Below, in pieces: positions 1 to 12,400 of a stretch of 64,000 nt of DNA. This DNA is from Holtermannia corniformis (lineage: Eukaryota; Basidiomycota; Tremellomycetes; Holtermanniales): assembly GCA_001599935.1 (NCBI GenBank), contig BCIJ01000004.1:206035-270034 (forward strand). Direction: 5' to 3'. The notes under the pieces were generated by a model. That model worked only from the letters and a program-made list of their open reading frames with translations, did not search any database and was not told where the DNA came from. A program made the position numbers and the translations under genes. Within the stretch, counting starts at the first letter, position 1, and every line of letters starts with the position of its first letter.

Positions 1-246
1 TTGTGCAGTGTGCAGGTGTGCAGGGGTTAAGGCAATTGTAAAGCCGACTGCTGTCGATAGTCTCTCTGCAGTCTTTGCTTTCCCATTGCCTCTCAACCTG
101 GACAGCAGCGGAGGCCCCAGTGGAGGTTTTCCTAGCAACCGCTAGCAGTCGGCAGTTCGAGTTGCTAGGGGACTTGACGCACCGACCGAGCTGAGCATCA
201 TCGACGAGGCCGCGAGGTGATTCTTGACGCGACGAGCAAGGCGACC

Positions 247-3200
247 ATGCCCCCCAAGCTCACCATAGCAGAGCCAGGGAACCAGTGAGCCCTTGGGATC
301 CGGATTATACAGCGTCTGGATATCTACTCATGTCCCTCAGAAAGTCCATCTCGGCCTTCTTCAAACGCAAGTCACCACCGCCGACGATCATATCAAGGCC
401 AACAGCAAGGCCAGCACCCAACACGAGCAACAGCGCAGATCAACCAATCGTTCTTGACTCTGATGATGAGCCGGAAGTCGAGGTTCACGTCAACAAGCGG
501 CCCAAGCTCGAGCCAGATGTCGAGCCCGGACCAGCACCGATTTTGACGGCGCCGGTATTCAGCGCTGCGGTCAAATCGAGCTCTGTACAGCGACCCGGTA
601 CATCTCGTGCGAGCTCTGGAACCGGAAGAGCGGCACTACAAGCGTACCGACTGCCTTCAGCGACCCCAACTGCACTCGCCAGGCCAGGCACTGCGTTTGA
701 CGATTACACCGTCACAATGTCAGCGTCGGGCTCTGCTGCTGGATCGACTTTGCAACCGCAATCAAAGGAACGTTCGAGAGAACAGAAGCGTCGGCACGAA
801 GAATGGCAGCGGAGAACGGCAGCACCCGAAGGTCTCGTCCCAAGACGCAGATCCTTAGCGCTCGATGAAGCTGAAGCTCGTGGCGTGCGCGACTCGCTCG
901 ACACCGGCGACGGAGATGCAGCCGACGACGGTAGCGGCGATGTCGTGATGGATGACGAAGCAGAAGGCAACGCAAAGACTAGCGCGCTCAAGGCCAAATA
1001 CGCAGCGCCGGCTGTCGGCAAGGGAAAAGGCAAGGCAAACGGCACCGCAGCAGCAAAGGGCAAGGGCAAGGGCAAGAAGAAGGAAGAAGAAATCGGACCG
1101 AGTGGGCTGGCGTATACGCCTCTTGAAAAGCAGTTTATGGAGATTAAGGCGGCCAACCCGGATGTGCTGTTATTGACCGAAGGTCAGTGGTGTCATTCAC
1201 ATGATCGAATGAGGCTCACAACGTCGGTCAGTGGGCTACAAGTACAAGTGAGCGTGTCCTGGCTTTGTGCCTCTCGCTGACCGGCGCAGGTTTCACGGTG
1301 ATGACGCAAAGGTCTGTCATCGATTTGGTCGGTGGCCATCTCATCTCACGAACTCAGATCGCGTCCAAAGAACTCGGTATTGCATGGTGCGTTGTGAATA
1401 TGAGCTTGTCATAGTCGCTGAAGCCGAGTTCCAGCTTCCCATCGCGCAATTTCTACAATGCATCCATTCCCACCGGCCGTCTTCATATCCATGTCAAAAA
1501 GTCGGCCAACTTTGTCTCCGATGCCAAGCTGACGATACACAGACTCATTTCGCAAGGGTACAAAGTCGGCGTCGTTTCTCAGATGGAGACGGCGGCACTC
1601 AAGAAAGTCGGCGATAACCGTAACGCGCCGTTCACGCGCGAGCTCACTCATTTGTACACTGCTGCGACGTGCGTGGCTGACTATCATATCAAACAATGAT
1701 GCTGATGATCTGACTACAGGTACGTCGAAGACCCATCGTTGGCTTCCTCTTCGAATACGTCAGACGATCCGATACTGCCGGGTTCAGCTCCGCCACCGAC
1801 TAATGCCCTCGTCGCCATCGTGGAGGAGTCACTGGGTGGCTCGGGCCTTGATGAGCGTGTCAAGATTGGGCTCATCAGCGTTGTCGCTGCAACGGGTGAG
1901 GTTGTGTGGGACGAGTTTGAGGGTGCGTTCTCACACGAACTGTGACAAACCCGCTCGCTCATAATCACAGACACACATATGCGCGCCGAACTCGAAACGC
2001 GCATGACACACATTCAGCCGGCCGAGCTCCTTCTCCCAACGACCAAGCTCAGCAAACCAACGGAAAAGGTGTTGAATTTCTTTGCTGGCGTCTCGAGGTG
2101 CGTCATCTCCAGTCTGACAGGCAAAGGTGATACATGTGCTGTAGGACGAGCTCGCAAGAGGCCATACGCATCGAACGGATCAGCAAGATCAGGCCATATC
2201 CCGAGGCCAAGAAGTATATCGGTGACTTTTATCAGCGCAAGCGCAAGTCTACAAACTCGTCTCAGGGGGACGTTATTGAGATCGACGGCGACGAGGACAC
2301 GAACGACCAGACTGAAGGCGACTGGCAGCAGTTCCCGGAGATCGTGGTGGTGGCCTTGTCGGTGGTAGTATCGCACCTGATCGGTTGGTCTCCGCGCTGG
2401 CTCGCGCAGAACGCTGATCTGGTTCCAGCGTTCAAGCTCGACAATGCCTTTATACATCGTGTCTCGTTCAGTCGGGTATGCTCTGTCTGCGGACTACAGG
2501 CTCGGAGCAGATTATTGATGGTCGACAGTTTGCGCACGCGGGGCACATGCTGCTGTCAGGCAGCACGCTTGCCAATCTGTGAGACATTGCGGCTATTGGC
2601 TTTTCTGCTAAGACGTCTATAGGGAGATCTACCGCAACCAAACTGATCTGAGTGTCTTTGGCAGCTTGATGTGGCGTGAGTCATCTGTCTTTGACGAGCG
2701 TGAGGGGGCTGATTCTCTGCAGTCATTGATCAGTACGTTGGTTACTCACGCGTCCCAGCTAGCAGTCACTGAAACTAGTGCAGCACCAAAACGCGCATGG
2801 GCCGCCGACTGCTGCGTGAATGGATCGGCCGACCTCTGCTCGATCGCAAGTACGTTACTGTATGCAAACGCCCGGGAAGCTAATACAGATAGGCTCCTGC
2901 AAGCACGCATCGACGCTGTGGAGGAGATCCTGAACAGCACCAGTGTTGTCATAGAGAAGCTTCGCGGTTTGTTGGTCAACATGCCAGATCTCGTCAAAGG
3001 TCTCACGCGTGTTCACTATGGCAAGGTGCGCTACTGGCTGCTGGACTTGGTGGGCTACTAAGCTGGATGACAGGCGGTTCCGGCAGAGCTAGCGACCATT
3101 CTCGTCTCCCTCGCTCGAGTCGGCGCCGAGTTTCGAGAGTCTGACGCCGACATGGTTCAATCGGACCTCTTACAAAGCATTGTCGCGTCCCTCCCTACCA

Positions 3201-5139
3201 TCCATGTACATAGCAAGCGCTTCCTGGACGCCTACAACCTTCGAGAGGCCCGAGCAGGCAATATGGCGGACATGTGGACGGATCCTGACCTGTACCCGGA
3301 TATTCAGGACGCCAAGGACGTAAGTGTGCGTGAGACCCTAGACCTTGTGTTGATTGACTGCAGTGCATTGACGTCTGCGAATCTGAGCTGTCAGAGCACC
3401 TCAAGGAGGTTCGGAGGGTGCTCAAGCGGCCTTCTTTGAATTACATCACTGTGTCAGGCATCGAGGTGTGTCTCGCGTTGGCCAACTGATGGTCGTTGAT
3501 GAACCGTAGAATCTCGTCGAAGTACCGATGCGGGAGTCAAAGACGGTACCTCCGAAATGGGTCAAGATCAGCGCGTACGTTGTACCGGTCTACACTCGCA
3601 GCTGTTGACTCACTGGCGCAGTACAAAGACAGCCGTTCGATTCCATACGCCCGAGATCGTGCAGATGTCAGTCATTCGGGCTGATATGCGCACCGCTGAT
3701 CCAGTGCAGGCTCAAGGAGAGAGAGCAACACCGCGAGACGCTAGCTGCTGCTGCTCGTGCCGCCTTTCTCGCCTTTCAGAGCCAAATTGCCGAGCGTCCC
3801 GAGCTACTTGTAGTCACCAAGCAGCTCGCTGTGGTCGACTGCCTTCTGTCATTTGCGCAGGTCGCCTGCCTGCCAGGCTACAGCAAGCCAACCTTTGTCG
3901 CAGACAACAGACTTACCATCAAAGGCGGACGTCACCCTATGGTGAGTGAGCGGTCGTGTCAGTTCCAGAGCTCATCCACCGCGATAGGTCGAGTCACTGA
4001 GAGAAGACGCGTATGTGCCGTTCGACATTGACTTCTCCGAAACGACCGGTCCGGCCAAGATCATCACTGGGCCAAATATGAGTGGCAAGAGTTCCGTCGT
4101 ACGAGCGACTGTGCGTGAGAGATACTCTGTTGACCACTCGGCTGAGCGTTACGCAGGCTTTGATCGTTTGCCTTGCCCAGATCGGTTGCTTTGTGCCGTG
4201 TGAGGCTGCAACCCTCGGAGTGCACGACGCTATTGCAACGTGAGTGACGAATAGTCATATAGTATGCTGGCTCACTAGCATTACAGGCGTATGGGAGGTG
4301 AGGCCTTGTATCAGTGCCAGAACACGTTCTCACAGTCACACAGCTTCGGACGACTTGAGCCGGGGCAAATCGACATTCATGGTAGAGCTCTCCGAAACCA
4401 GCGAGATCCTCAAGACGGTCACGCCACGGACTCTTGTTATTCTTGATGAGTGAGTGTACTGATCACCATGGGCGTCGGCTGATGCAAGCAGGCTTGGTCG
4501 AGGCACAAGGTATCGTTGGGTGCTGGTGATCAAGCGCCCTATTGACTCACTGCAGCACATACGATGGCGCAGCAATCGCTAACGCTACCTTGCGCCATCT
4601 GACAGAACTCGGCTGCAATACGCTCTTTGTCACGCACTACCCGATGGTTGCTTTGGAACTTGTCAAAGAGGTGATCAATGGCGTAGACTGCCGTGGTCAA
4701 CCGCTGACAGTGACCCAGTACCCGTACCGTATCAGTAATTGGCATATGAGCTTCTCAGAGACGAAGATGCCGGGTGCGTACCGCGTGAGCTGTAAGCCAC
4801 ATCGCTGAAAGTTCACAGACGGCAGTTCTGAGATCGTCTTCCTGTACAAGCTGACTGCCGGCCTGGCTGCCGCTTCTTTTGGTGTCTGGTGTGCTCAGTA
4901 AGGCACTCGGTGCTGGTTGGTCGAGCGCTGACAGATGACTTAGACTCGCAGGCCTTCCGAAGTCCGTCCTGTCAGAGGCACAGCTGCGTTCGGATCAGAT
5001 GAAGGCGGAGACAGAGCGACGCCTGGCGGCAGCCGTCGTCAATCGCATCGTCAAGCTTTTCGCTGATCTTCCTACGGACCGCAACTCCACCAACCTATTA
5101 GACAACGCACGATTCCTCCTACGCAACATCAACGCCTGA
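247..5139 (+). CDS. MSH3: DNA mismatch repair protein Msh3 (MutS homologue)
   Basis: Msh3 pairs with Msh2 (MutSbeta) to recognise insertion/deletion loops in nuclear DNA. The family call rests on VGYKYKFHGDDAKIASKELG, then [13 protein letters not shown] and [16 protein letters not shown], which read as Msh3 rather than Msh6. The ATPase is complete: Walker [11 protein letters not shown] near 4070, Walker B and signature LVILDELGRGTS split over introns at 4430-4560, then THYP. I place the start at 247. A 56-nt intron (285-340, gtgagc...ctcag) joins exon 1 (247-284) to 341 and creates QKSISAFF, a perfect PCNA-binding PIP box; the ATG at 330 inside the intron would give only RKSISAFF. Early exons read 247-284, 341-1182, 1232-1247, 1290-1311, 1358-1386 and 1435 onward, with many more downstream. 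A basic, low-complexity linker follows the PIP box. No break was seen. Confidence 0.95.
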
Positions 5140-5211
5140 TGTCCCATACGACACCACAGTGCACGTAAGGCAACCCATGCATGGCACAGATATCCAAACC
5201 CCTACAGATGC

Positions 5212-8200
5212 CTAATCGACCTCCATCTCGGCCTCCTCCTCGGCGACCGGTTTGGCCTTTGCCTTCTTTGCCTTTTTGCTCTTCTCGCCACCCTGCTTGG
5301 CGCCGGCCGCGTCTTTTCGTTTCTTGCTGGGAGCTGTCTTGGCTGCAGTTTCTTCGGTGGCGTGGCCGTTTGGGTGAGGCTTGACCTTCTTGGTCTTTGC
5401 CGAAGGATCGACAATGACGACAAGCTGGTGAAGCAGGGCATGTAGGGCGCCCATCTTCTTCGTGCGCTCGCTCGACTGTAGCTGCAGCGACAGAGTGTTG
5501 AGCCGTTGCAAGTCCCACAAAGACGCCATGGCATCTTGCGATGCGCCCGCACTCTTGGAAAAGCGCGCAAGCTGCAAGGCGTACTTGAGGACGATCTTGA
5601 GCTTTTGCACATTCAGTGTGCTATCCGCCTCCATTGACTTTGCCACGGCGTCGTAGATGACATCCCGCGCGGCTTGTGTAAAGGCCTCGATTTCACCAGC
5701 ATCGACAGCTTTGCTGATGCCACCAAGCTGGCTGGCTTGAGTGGACAGCATCTGGTACGCCTGCGCCTGGCGGTAGTCCTTGACGCTGGAGCCCCATTGA
5801 GCGAACTCGACGAGGTCGTCGCGCAGGTGCCACGCTTGTTGCGGGTAGCGCTTGATGAAGTCTACGATGAAGGCTGCGTGCACAGCCGAAGCCTTGCGAG
5901 TCATGAAGTCGCGAAGGGTCGCCCGGTAAGCGGCAATGACGGGTGCGGCGGGGCCTTGAGCTCTGTGAATGAGAGCCTTGGCGACGAACAAGCTGCACTG
6001 GCTGCACATGCTCGACACCTCGGCTGTTGCCGAACGTTTGGCAGTTTGGTGCAAAGCCTCGAGGACCTTGACTGCCTCGTCATCGTCCTCGAGCTCGATC
6101 GTATCTTTGCTCTTGCAGATGCGGGTTCGCAGTACACCAGTCGCCTTGGCTGTGAGCTGAGACTCTGAGGTGCCAGTCGACGAAGCGAGAGCGAGCAGGG
6201 GGGCGATGGTGTACAGGAGGAGAGGGTTGCGAGGTTGGCGTCGGGCAAAGGTATCAAACATGTCCAACACCCGGTTCTTGAAATGCAAGGATTCTGTGCG
6301 TTGCTCTGGGCAATGTTAATGCTGCCACGGCGACCGCAGGAGCAACTCACGCTTCTGCTCCTCCTTCTTGCCACTGGTCGACGCAGCTTGCTGCCGGAAG
6401 ATCTCGGCCAGCTGCCCGTCGACCTTCAACATCTGCTCATCGTCCCAGTTGTCATCGTCTGACCCGTCGTCTTCGTCGCTGTCATTGTCCTCATCTTCGT
6501 CCTCGTCGCCGTCCAGACCCATGCCGGAAACCTGCAATGCCTCGGCGACCTTTCTCCGGAACTCGGGGTCGACTTCGGCGTTGTCGTCATCGTCCTCGAT
6601 CTCGACGTCTGAGTCATTGGCGCTGTCCTGGTCCTCGTCGCTGCCCTCGTCCTCATCATCGTCCGATGCTTGGCTTGCGGCGTCGGCGTCGGCTTCAGCT
6701 TCATCCTCGTTGGCGGTACCTGGTGCAGCCTCAAGTTGCTGTTATGATCGTCAGTATGGCCCCAGTAGCTGAAGGAGAGACACTCACAGCGATGAGGTGC
6801 TCGATACCAGTGACCGTGACAGCGCTAGCGACGAGGCCAAAGACGACGTTGGCCAGTGACCGCAGATCGTTGGACTGCTTGTCAAGCAAGCCAACCAAAA
6901 CGTCGAGCAGCATGTCAATCGCAGGCGGTTCATCCGACGAAGACGATTTGCTCGAAGACGGCTTGAGGTTGAACAGATCCGCCGCGCAAGATTGGACCTC
7001 CTTTATGAATTCATCAGCAGCTGAACATTAACTAGCGTAAGCAACATACCTCGAGCATGTCCAGAGCGCCGTCGTTCTCATCGTAAGTCTGCAACACGAC
7101 GAACGACAGCAAAATCTCGACGCCACGCGCGACGTCGGTCGAGATCTTGGCCAGCGCATCGATTGTCTTGCGGGCCTCTGCCCGCGCGCCAACAATCTCT
7201 TCGTCGGCTTCAAGGACGGGTGTCGCGTGCTTCTTGTCGTTTTCGAGCTCGGACACGAGTTTAAGGCAGCGAGTGAGCCAGAGCGTGCCCTTTGAGTCGC
7301 AGCCGGGAAGCTTGCGTGTGTGATCCTCGCCATCTACGACCGATCAGCCAACAGAACCGGTTATGATTTCGACCCGAATTCACCCTTGACGAGCGTCGAT
7401 TGCGTCGATAGCTCAACGATGCACGAGAAGAAGCGCGCACGGCTGACGGCTGCTGTCGATTCTGAGATTGCAGGTGACGGGACGGTATGCAGCTAAGATC
7501 TTAAGCTACCTTCACTAGCATGATTGAGTGCCGAAGTACTTACAGCAGTGGAGGAACTCTTCTTGTTCGGTTTGGTGACAAGGAAGAAGCCATGTACCAG
7601 CAGGAACTCGAGCAACTCTGCGATCCATGTGTCGTTCTTCGGAATCGAGCCGTTGCGGGCCAAAGCTAGCATCTGGTCCAAAGCCCACGCGCGGCGGCTC
7701 TCGATACGAGCGAGGTCGAAGCTGCATGCCCGGTCGTCAGTCGGATTACTTTGCTTGCGTACTTGCCACTCACGCGTCTTCACCCTTCTCGGTGATCAAC
7801 ACCTTCAGATACGCCACGTACTCGCCAACGCCCTCGCCACTCAAACTACCCATGATGCCCTCCACCGTCTTGGTCTTCGTCACACGATCGAAGTCTGGTC
7901 GCCCATGCTTGCCGACCAATTGACTCAGCAGCGTGAACGCAACCTTGGGTTCCGACTTGGTAATATCCTGCACGAGCTTGGCGATACGGACAGCAACCTT
8001 GTGCAGGTAGCGGTCCGAGCCCGAAAGGTTGTTCATCCATGAACGCATGAAATTTGGCGTAAAGACGAGTGGCATTTGGGTTGATGAGAGCAGTGGGAGG
8101 GACTTTTCGAAGACTTGGAAACCCCAGTACTTGCGTTCGGCAGACGAAGTATTGGCAAAGAGTGATTCTGGATAGCGTTCAGCTAACAATTCGGGATCTC

Positions 8201-9346
8201 TTCCTCATACGCACGATCGACAGCAACCCGGAAAAGCTCCTCAAACGGCGCCTTTTCTCCTATCGCAGCAGTCTTGCCACCGTCCTCCTTGAAGTAGGAA
8301 TCGAGGATCAAGCCCCAGACAAAGTGGAGCTGAGGCTTCCATGAGCCCGTCGAGGCCGATGCGGCACCCTCGTCGTCCTCTCCCGATGTCTCCTTGAGAA
8401 ATCGTGCAAGCGCGACAAGGTTGACTGACGCAAGTATTTGTGGCTGTTTGAAGGTAGGTGCCAAAAGTGATTTCCAGTCGAGCTTCTGAATCAAGCTGTC
8501 AGTTCACCCCGACAAAGCAAGTACGAGACTTACAGCATCGCTGGATTGCAAAATGAGTGTGACCGCAACCTTTTCTTGCGTCCACTCGGCACTGGCCTTG
8601 TACACGAGCTGAACAATGGCCTCGATGGCCTCTGAGCGCCACTCGACCTCACTCCTCAGCACACCCTTGACAGCCTCGGCGAGTGACCACCAAGCGCTTT
8701 CTCTCAGCCACGCTTTCGCTTTGCCGAGGCCGGCGAGTTGGTTGATCACAGCGTTGAAGTCGGCAAGGGTGGATGAAGGAGCGAAGAGAAGTCCCGATTG
8801 AATGACGCTGGTGAGACCGAACAGGCGTGCAAATTGGTTGTCCCGCTCCTCGGAGCCCTTCATCCCGCTGTTGAATTGAGAGCCACGAAGAACGAGCGAG
8901 ATGACCTGCGCGGACGAGACGGTCGAGAGCCGGGCGAGAAGCTGAAAAGTCGTCAGCGTGACCTGACTACAGCAAAGAGCACCATGTTTCACCTCTGTCA
9001 ATGCAACAGCGAACCCAAGTCGACTGTGTTCCCTCGAGCTAGCCAAGCCGCGCACCAATCGACGAACGGCATACACGACGTCCTCGGCGTTCTCCCTCGC
9101 CATGTCCTTGTCGAGCTTGCCAGCTGCCCGGCCAAGCTCCTGGGCTTCCTCATCCTCCTCATCTCCATCGACCTCCATCCCTGACTCGGCGTCCTCGTCC
9201 TCGTCATCCTCGTCGTCCTCATCGGCCGGCTCATAACTCTCTTGAAAGCTCTGGAGCGTGCCAACGAGCTCGGCTGAAGCGTTTAACCGCGTCTGCTTGC
9301 TTGCCGATGCCAAGTGCCAGAACAATGGCAGCACATTGGACGTCAT
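5212..9346 (-). CDS. POL5: Pol5/MYBBP1A-family nucleolar protein (DNA polymerase phi)
   Basis: Pol5/MYBBP1A proteins are nucleolar HEAT-repeat-like factors needed for rRNA production, not real polymerases. The N-terminus has the family pattern: LFWHLASASKQTRLNAS, then an acidic stretch of Asp/Glu, then VYAVRRLVRGLASSREHSRLGF and VALTEV. Further acidic tracts lie near 6420-6720. The tail is Lys-rich (KSKKAKKAKAK) and ends in EMEVD, as expected for a nucleolar protein. About eight short introns interrupt the gene. The ATG at 9346 is the first in the frame and sits directly before the conserved N-terminal block. The gene is convergent with MSH3, whose stop is 72 nt away, and lies just downstream of the START-domain gene on the same strand. 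Confidence 0.9.
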
Positions 9347-9494
9347 GGTGCACGTTTTTCCCGTCAGAGGTGTTATAAACGATTGTCAAGTCCATCTTGT
9401 GGATTTTGGCGCAGAAATTCCAAACGGGGAGCGCAGAAAACATTGCAGCAGTCACATGAAATATATTTTGCATTACGGCATCAAAAGTGGCAAC

Positions 9495-12400
9495 TCAGGC
9501 TCGCCGGACCGCAGCGACGACGAGATCCCAACCGAGTCCCCAGCCCTTGATCTCAACCAGTCGCCGAAGGTCTTTCCAAGCTTGACCCTGGCCAGAAGGT
9601 ATAGGGGTACCCTCTGGCAGAAACACGACAAAGTCGGCATCACCCAAAAGGGAGCGTAGTAGTGATCCGACCAGCATGCTAAAGACGATGACGAGCAAGA
9701 GGGCCGGTAGCGAGACGACAGGTGTAGTGAGGGATGACCTGACAGCAAGTGGTGTTCGGATGTCGACTTCTGTTGCGACGACAGGTATGACGTCTTCAGG
9801 TTTGATGACCGGCGTTGATGGTGCCGCAGTGGCAGTTTCCGGAGCGAGAGGGGAGAGCTTCGAGGTCGTTGGCGCGGGCGTCGAGGGCACCGAGGCAGAT
9901 CCAAAACCAGTGATACGGCGTGAGTACTCCCAGAAGCTGTACCGTATAGGCGGCGCAGACTTGGGTGGGGTACCGTTACTGACGGGAGCCTGTGACGGGA
10001 TCAGTCTGAGCTATCGTCGGAGCAGCTGACAGGGTCACTCACGCCAGACGGGGTGACTGTTTTCACACCATCGGCTCCGCCGTTCTCCTTGGTATCCTCT
10101 GGTGAATCCACAAGCACAGTGACGGGCGGCACAATTTCTAGAGATGGCCTCTTCGGTGAAGGCAGCAAATCGAACGCCACAGCAATTGGACCATCGATAC
10201 CTCGATCCACCGTCTTGTCGTCCACCCTGGCAACCATCAGCACCCAGACTTCTCGCCAAGCCTAAACTCACCGGCGCAACCTCGGCAGCCGAACCCGTGA
10301 GTCACCACGCGAAGCGCCTCTGCCCGACTGCATTGCCGCCCTCTCATCTTCCACAGCCAACTCGGCCCCCTCAAACGTCCACACCGGCCCGCCTTCGGTC
10401 CTAGGTTTCAGATCGCACTTGACGACAGCACCTTGCTCCATCATGGCAATCAGCCATGTCGGTTGCTCGACCGGAGCGCTCTTGCCCGTCAATGGATCGG
10501 CAATGGGGGTGTCGTACAGTGATGTAGGGACAGCAACTCGGATGAGGTGTCGATCGCTTGCCAACGTTGGGTCCAATGTCGCAGATTGAAGTACGGTCGG
10601 CGCGAGCGCTACGATTGAGACCTTGAAGGAGGCGTCCAGCAAGTCCTTCGGTGGTAGATCAAGCGGCAATACCTTTGATTCGTCATCGCCGATAGTCGTA
10701 GCCAGGACAGGAGTCAGGCCACACTTGATCGCAATGTCGTACCCATGTGGGTAGCGAGACGAGTCGAGTAGGGTCTCGAGCACGACAAAGTCTCGCTCTG
10801 CCGCGGCGCGCCGGAGCTCGCTAGCAAGATCGATGACCGTCGCGTTGGAAGTGCGGCTGGCGATCGATGTGACCGAAGATTTGCTTTCGACGTGCTTCAG
10901 GGCCTGGCGAGGCGCGTGGGCCTCTGGTGCCGAGAGCATTGCCGAGTTCGAGGTCGATAATCGCGTGTGCAGTGTGCCGGGCGTCGGTGGTAGATTCGAA
11001 GGTTGGATCCGGACAAGAAATGAGGCTGCGCCGTCGGGTCTGATCGTCTCGTGCAGCAAAGTCCGTGACTCGTCGGCGTCCTCCAGCGTAAAGGTGTTGG
11101 TCTCGGTCGTATCATCCACGGCCACGGGCGTTTGGATCTGAGCCGCTGGTCGTCGCAGTGCCGGGATTACTCCGCGCTTCTTCAGCACCGACTCGACACC
11201 GAGAAGATTGCGCGGCAAAGACGCGTTGACGAGGTTGTTGACGGAGACGGGGATTGAGCCGCCATAGTCGACCGCTACGACGTAAACGCATCTTGTCGAT
11301 GGTATAGCGTACCGTTCGTGGCCATACGGATCAATCGTCTCCAAAATCCAGCCTTCCAGTACGACGTTGCCGATAGGACATTGCGCTGTGTTGACCTTGG
11401 CCAAGTCGAGACTAAGGCACGAGTGGTCGAACGCAGAGGTCGCTGCATGGAAGATTGTCGACATGGAGGATGCGCCCGATGGCGCAAGTGATGGCGACGG
11501 TGCGATGTTATCAGGCGTTCGGGCGCAAATGTTGGCCGTCACAAACGCACGATCCTTGAATGGAAAGGTGCAGCGCGAAGTGCTAAAGTCGACTCTGATC
11601 CCATTGCCGTAGCTCTGGAGAGGGGTGGACGAACCAATGCGCTCGTCCCAGTCCTTGCGGTGCTCGCTGCTGGCAATGACGGCCGAGACCTCCTCAGCCA
11701 TGAAGCCTTCGATGATCTTGCCGGCACGGAAGAGGGGCAGCGCCTCTGAAACGTATGGAACAACTTTGCGCTCAACGACAAGGCCCTCCCTATCAGAGAC
11801 TGGAGTCCAACCGATCGGGTCCGTCGTTTCGGTAGCTCGCTCGGCATGCATCCGGCAGAGTTTGGTGATCCCGTCGATAGCTGCGGATACAGGTCGCGTG
11901 CCGGGCTCTGCTCGGACAGACGGAGCCATGGGAATGATGGCTGCCTTTGTTGACTCGGCAGCTATGCTGTACAGTCTGGTGAACGGATAACCAAGACGAC
12001 CGACAGCAGATGCAGGCGTAATCGTTTTGAACGGGTCAATGTCATTGCCAAGACCCGGCGTCGTGGGCACTGAACCGAAGCCCTGGCTTGTGGAAGTTCG
12101 CTTGCGCAGTGTCCCCAGCGCGGCGGGTTGATCCAGAGGCGCTCTGGTCGGTGCCGTACGCTTTTGCTTTTTCAAAAGCTTGACGTCGGCTTCCGGGATG
12201 TCCTCGACGTCGACCTTGATCTTGCCTCCATTGGCGGTAACGTAGACCTTGTCCTTGCTCGCTTGAGGCCCGGCTTTGCGCACCGTAATGGCGACTTTGT
12301 CATCGCCGAGTGCGGCCATATCGTGCTCGATTGTAAGCCACAACCCTCCCCCGCCGCTGGACAATCGATGGCGTCTGAGTGCCGACACACTCGCAGGCGG

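Noticed and set aside
704..1156. 150-codon antisense frame in MSH3
   Set aside because: Low-complexity Ala/Ser/Pro mirror of the basic linker of MSH3; shadow frame.
5674..6168. 164-codon plus frame opposite POL5
   Set aside because: It overlaps the well-supported POL5 exon on the other strand and has no family features.
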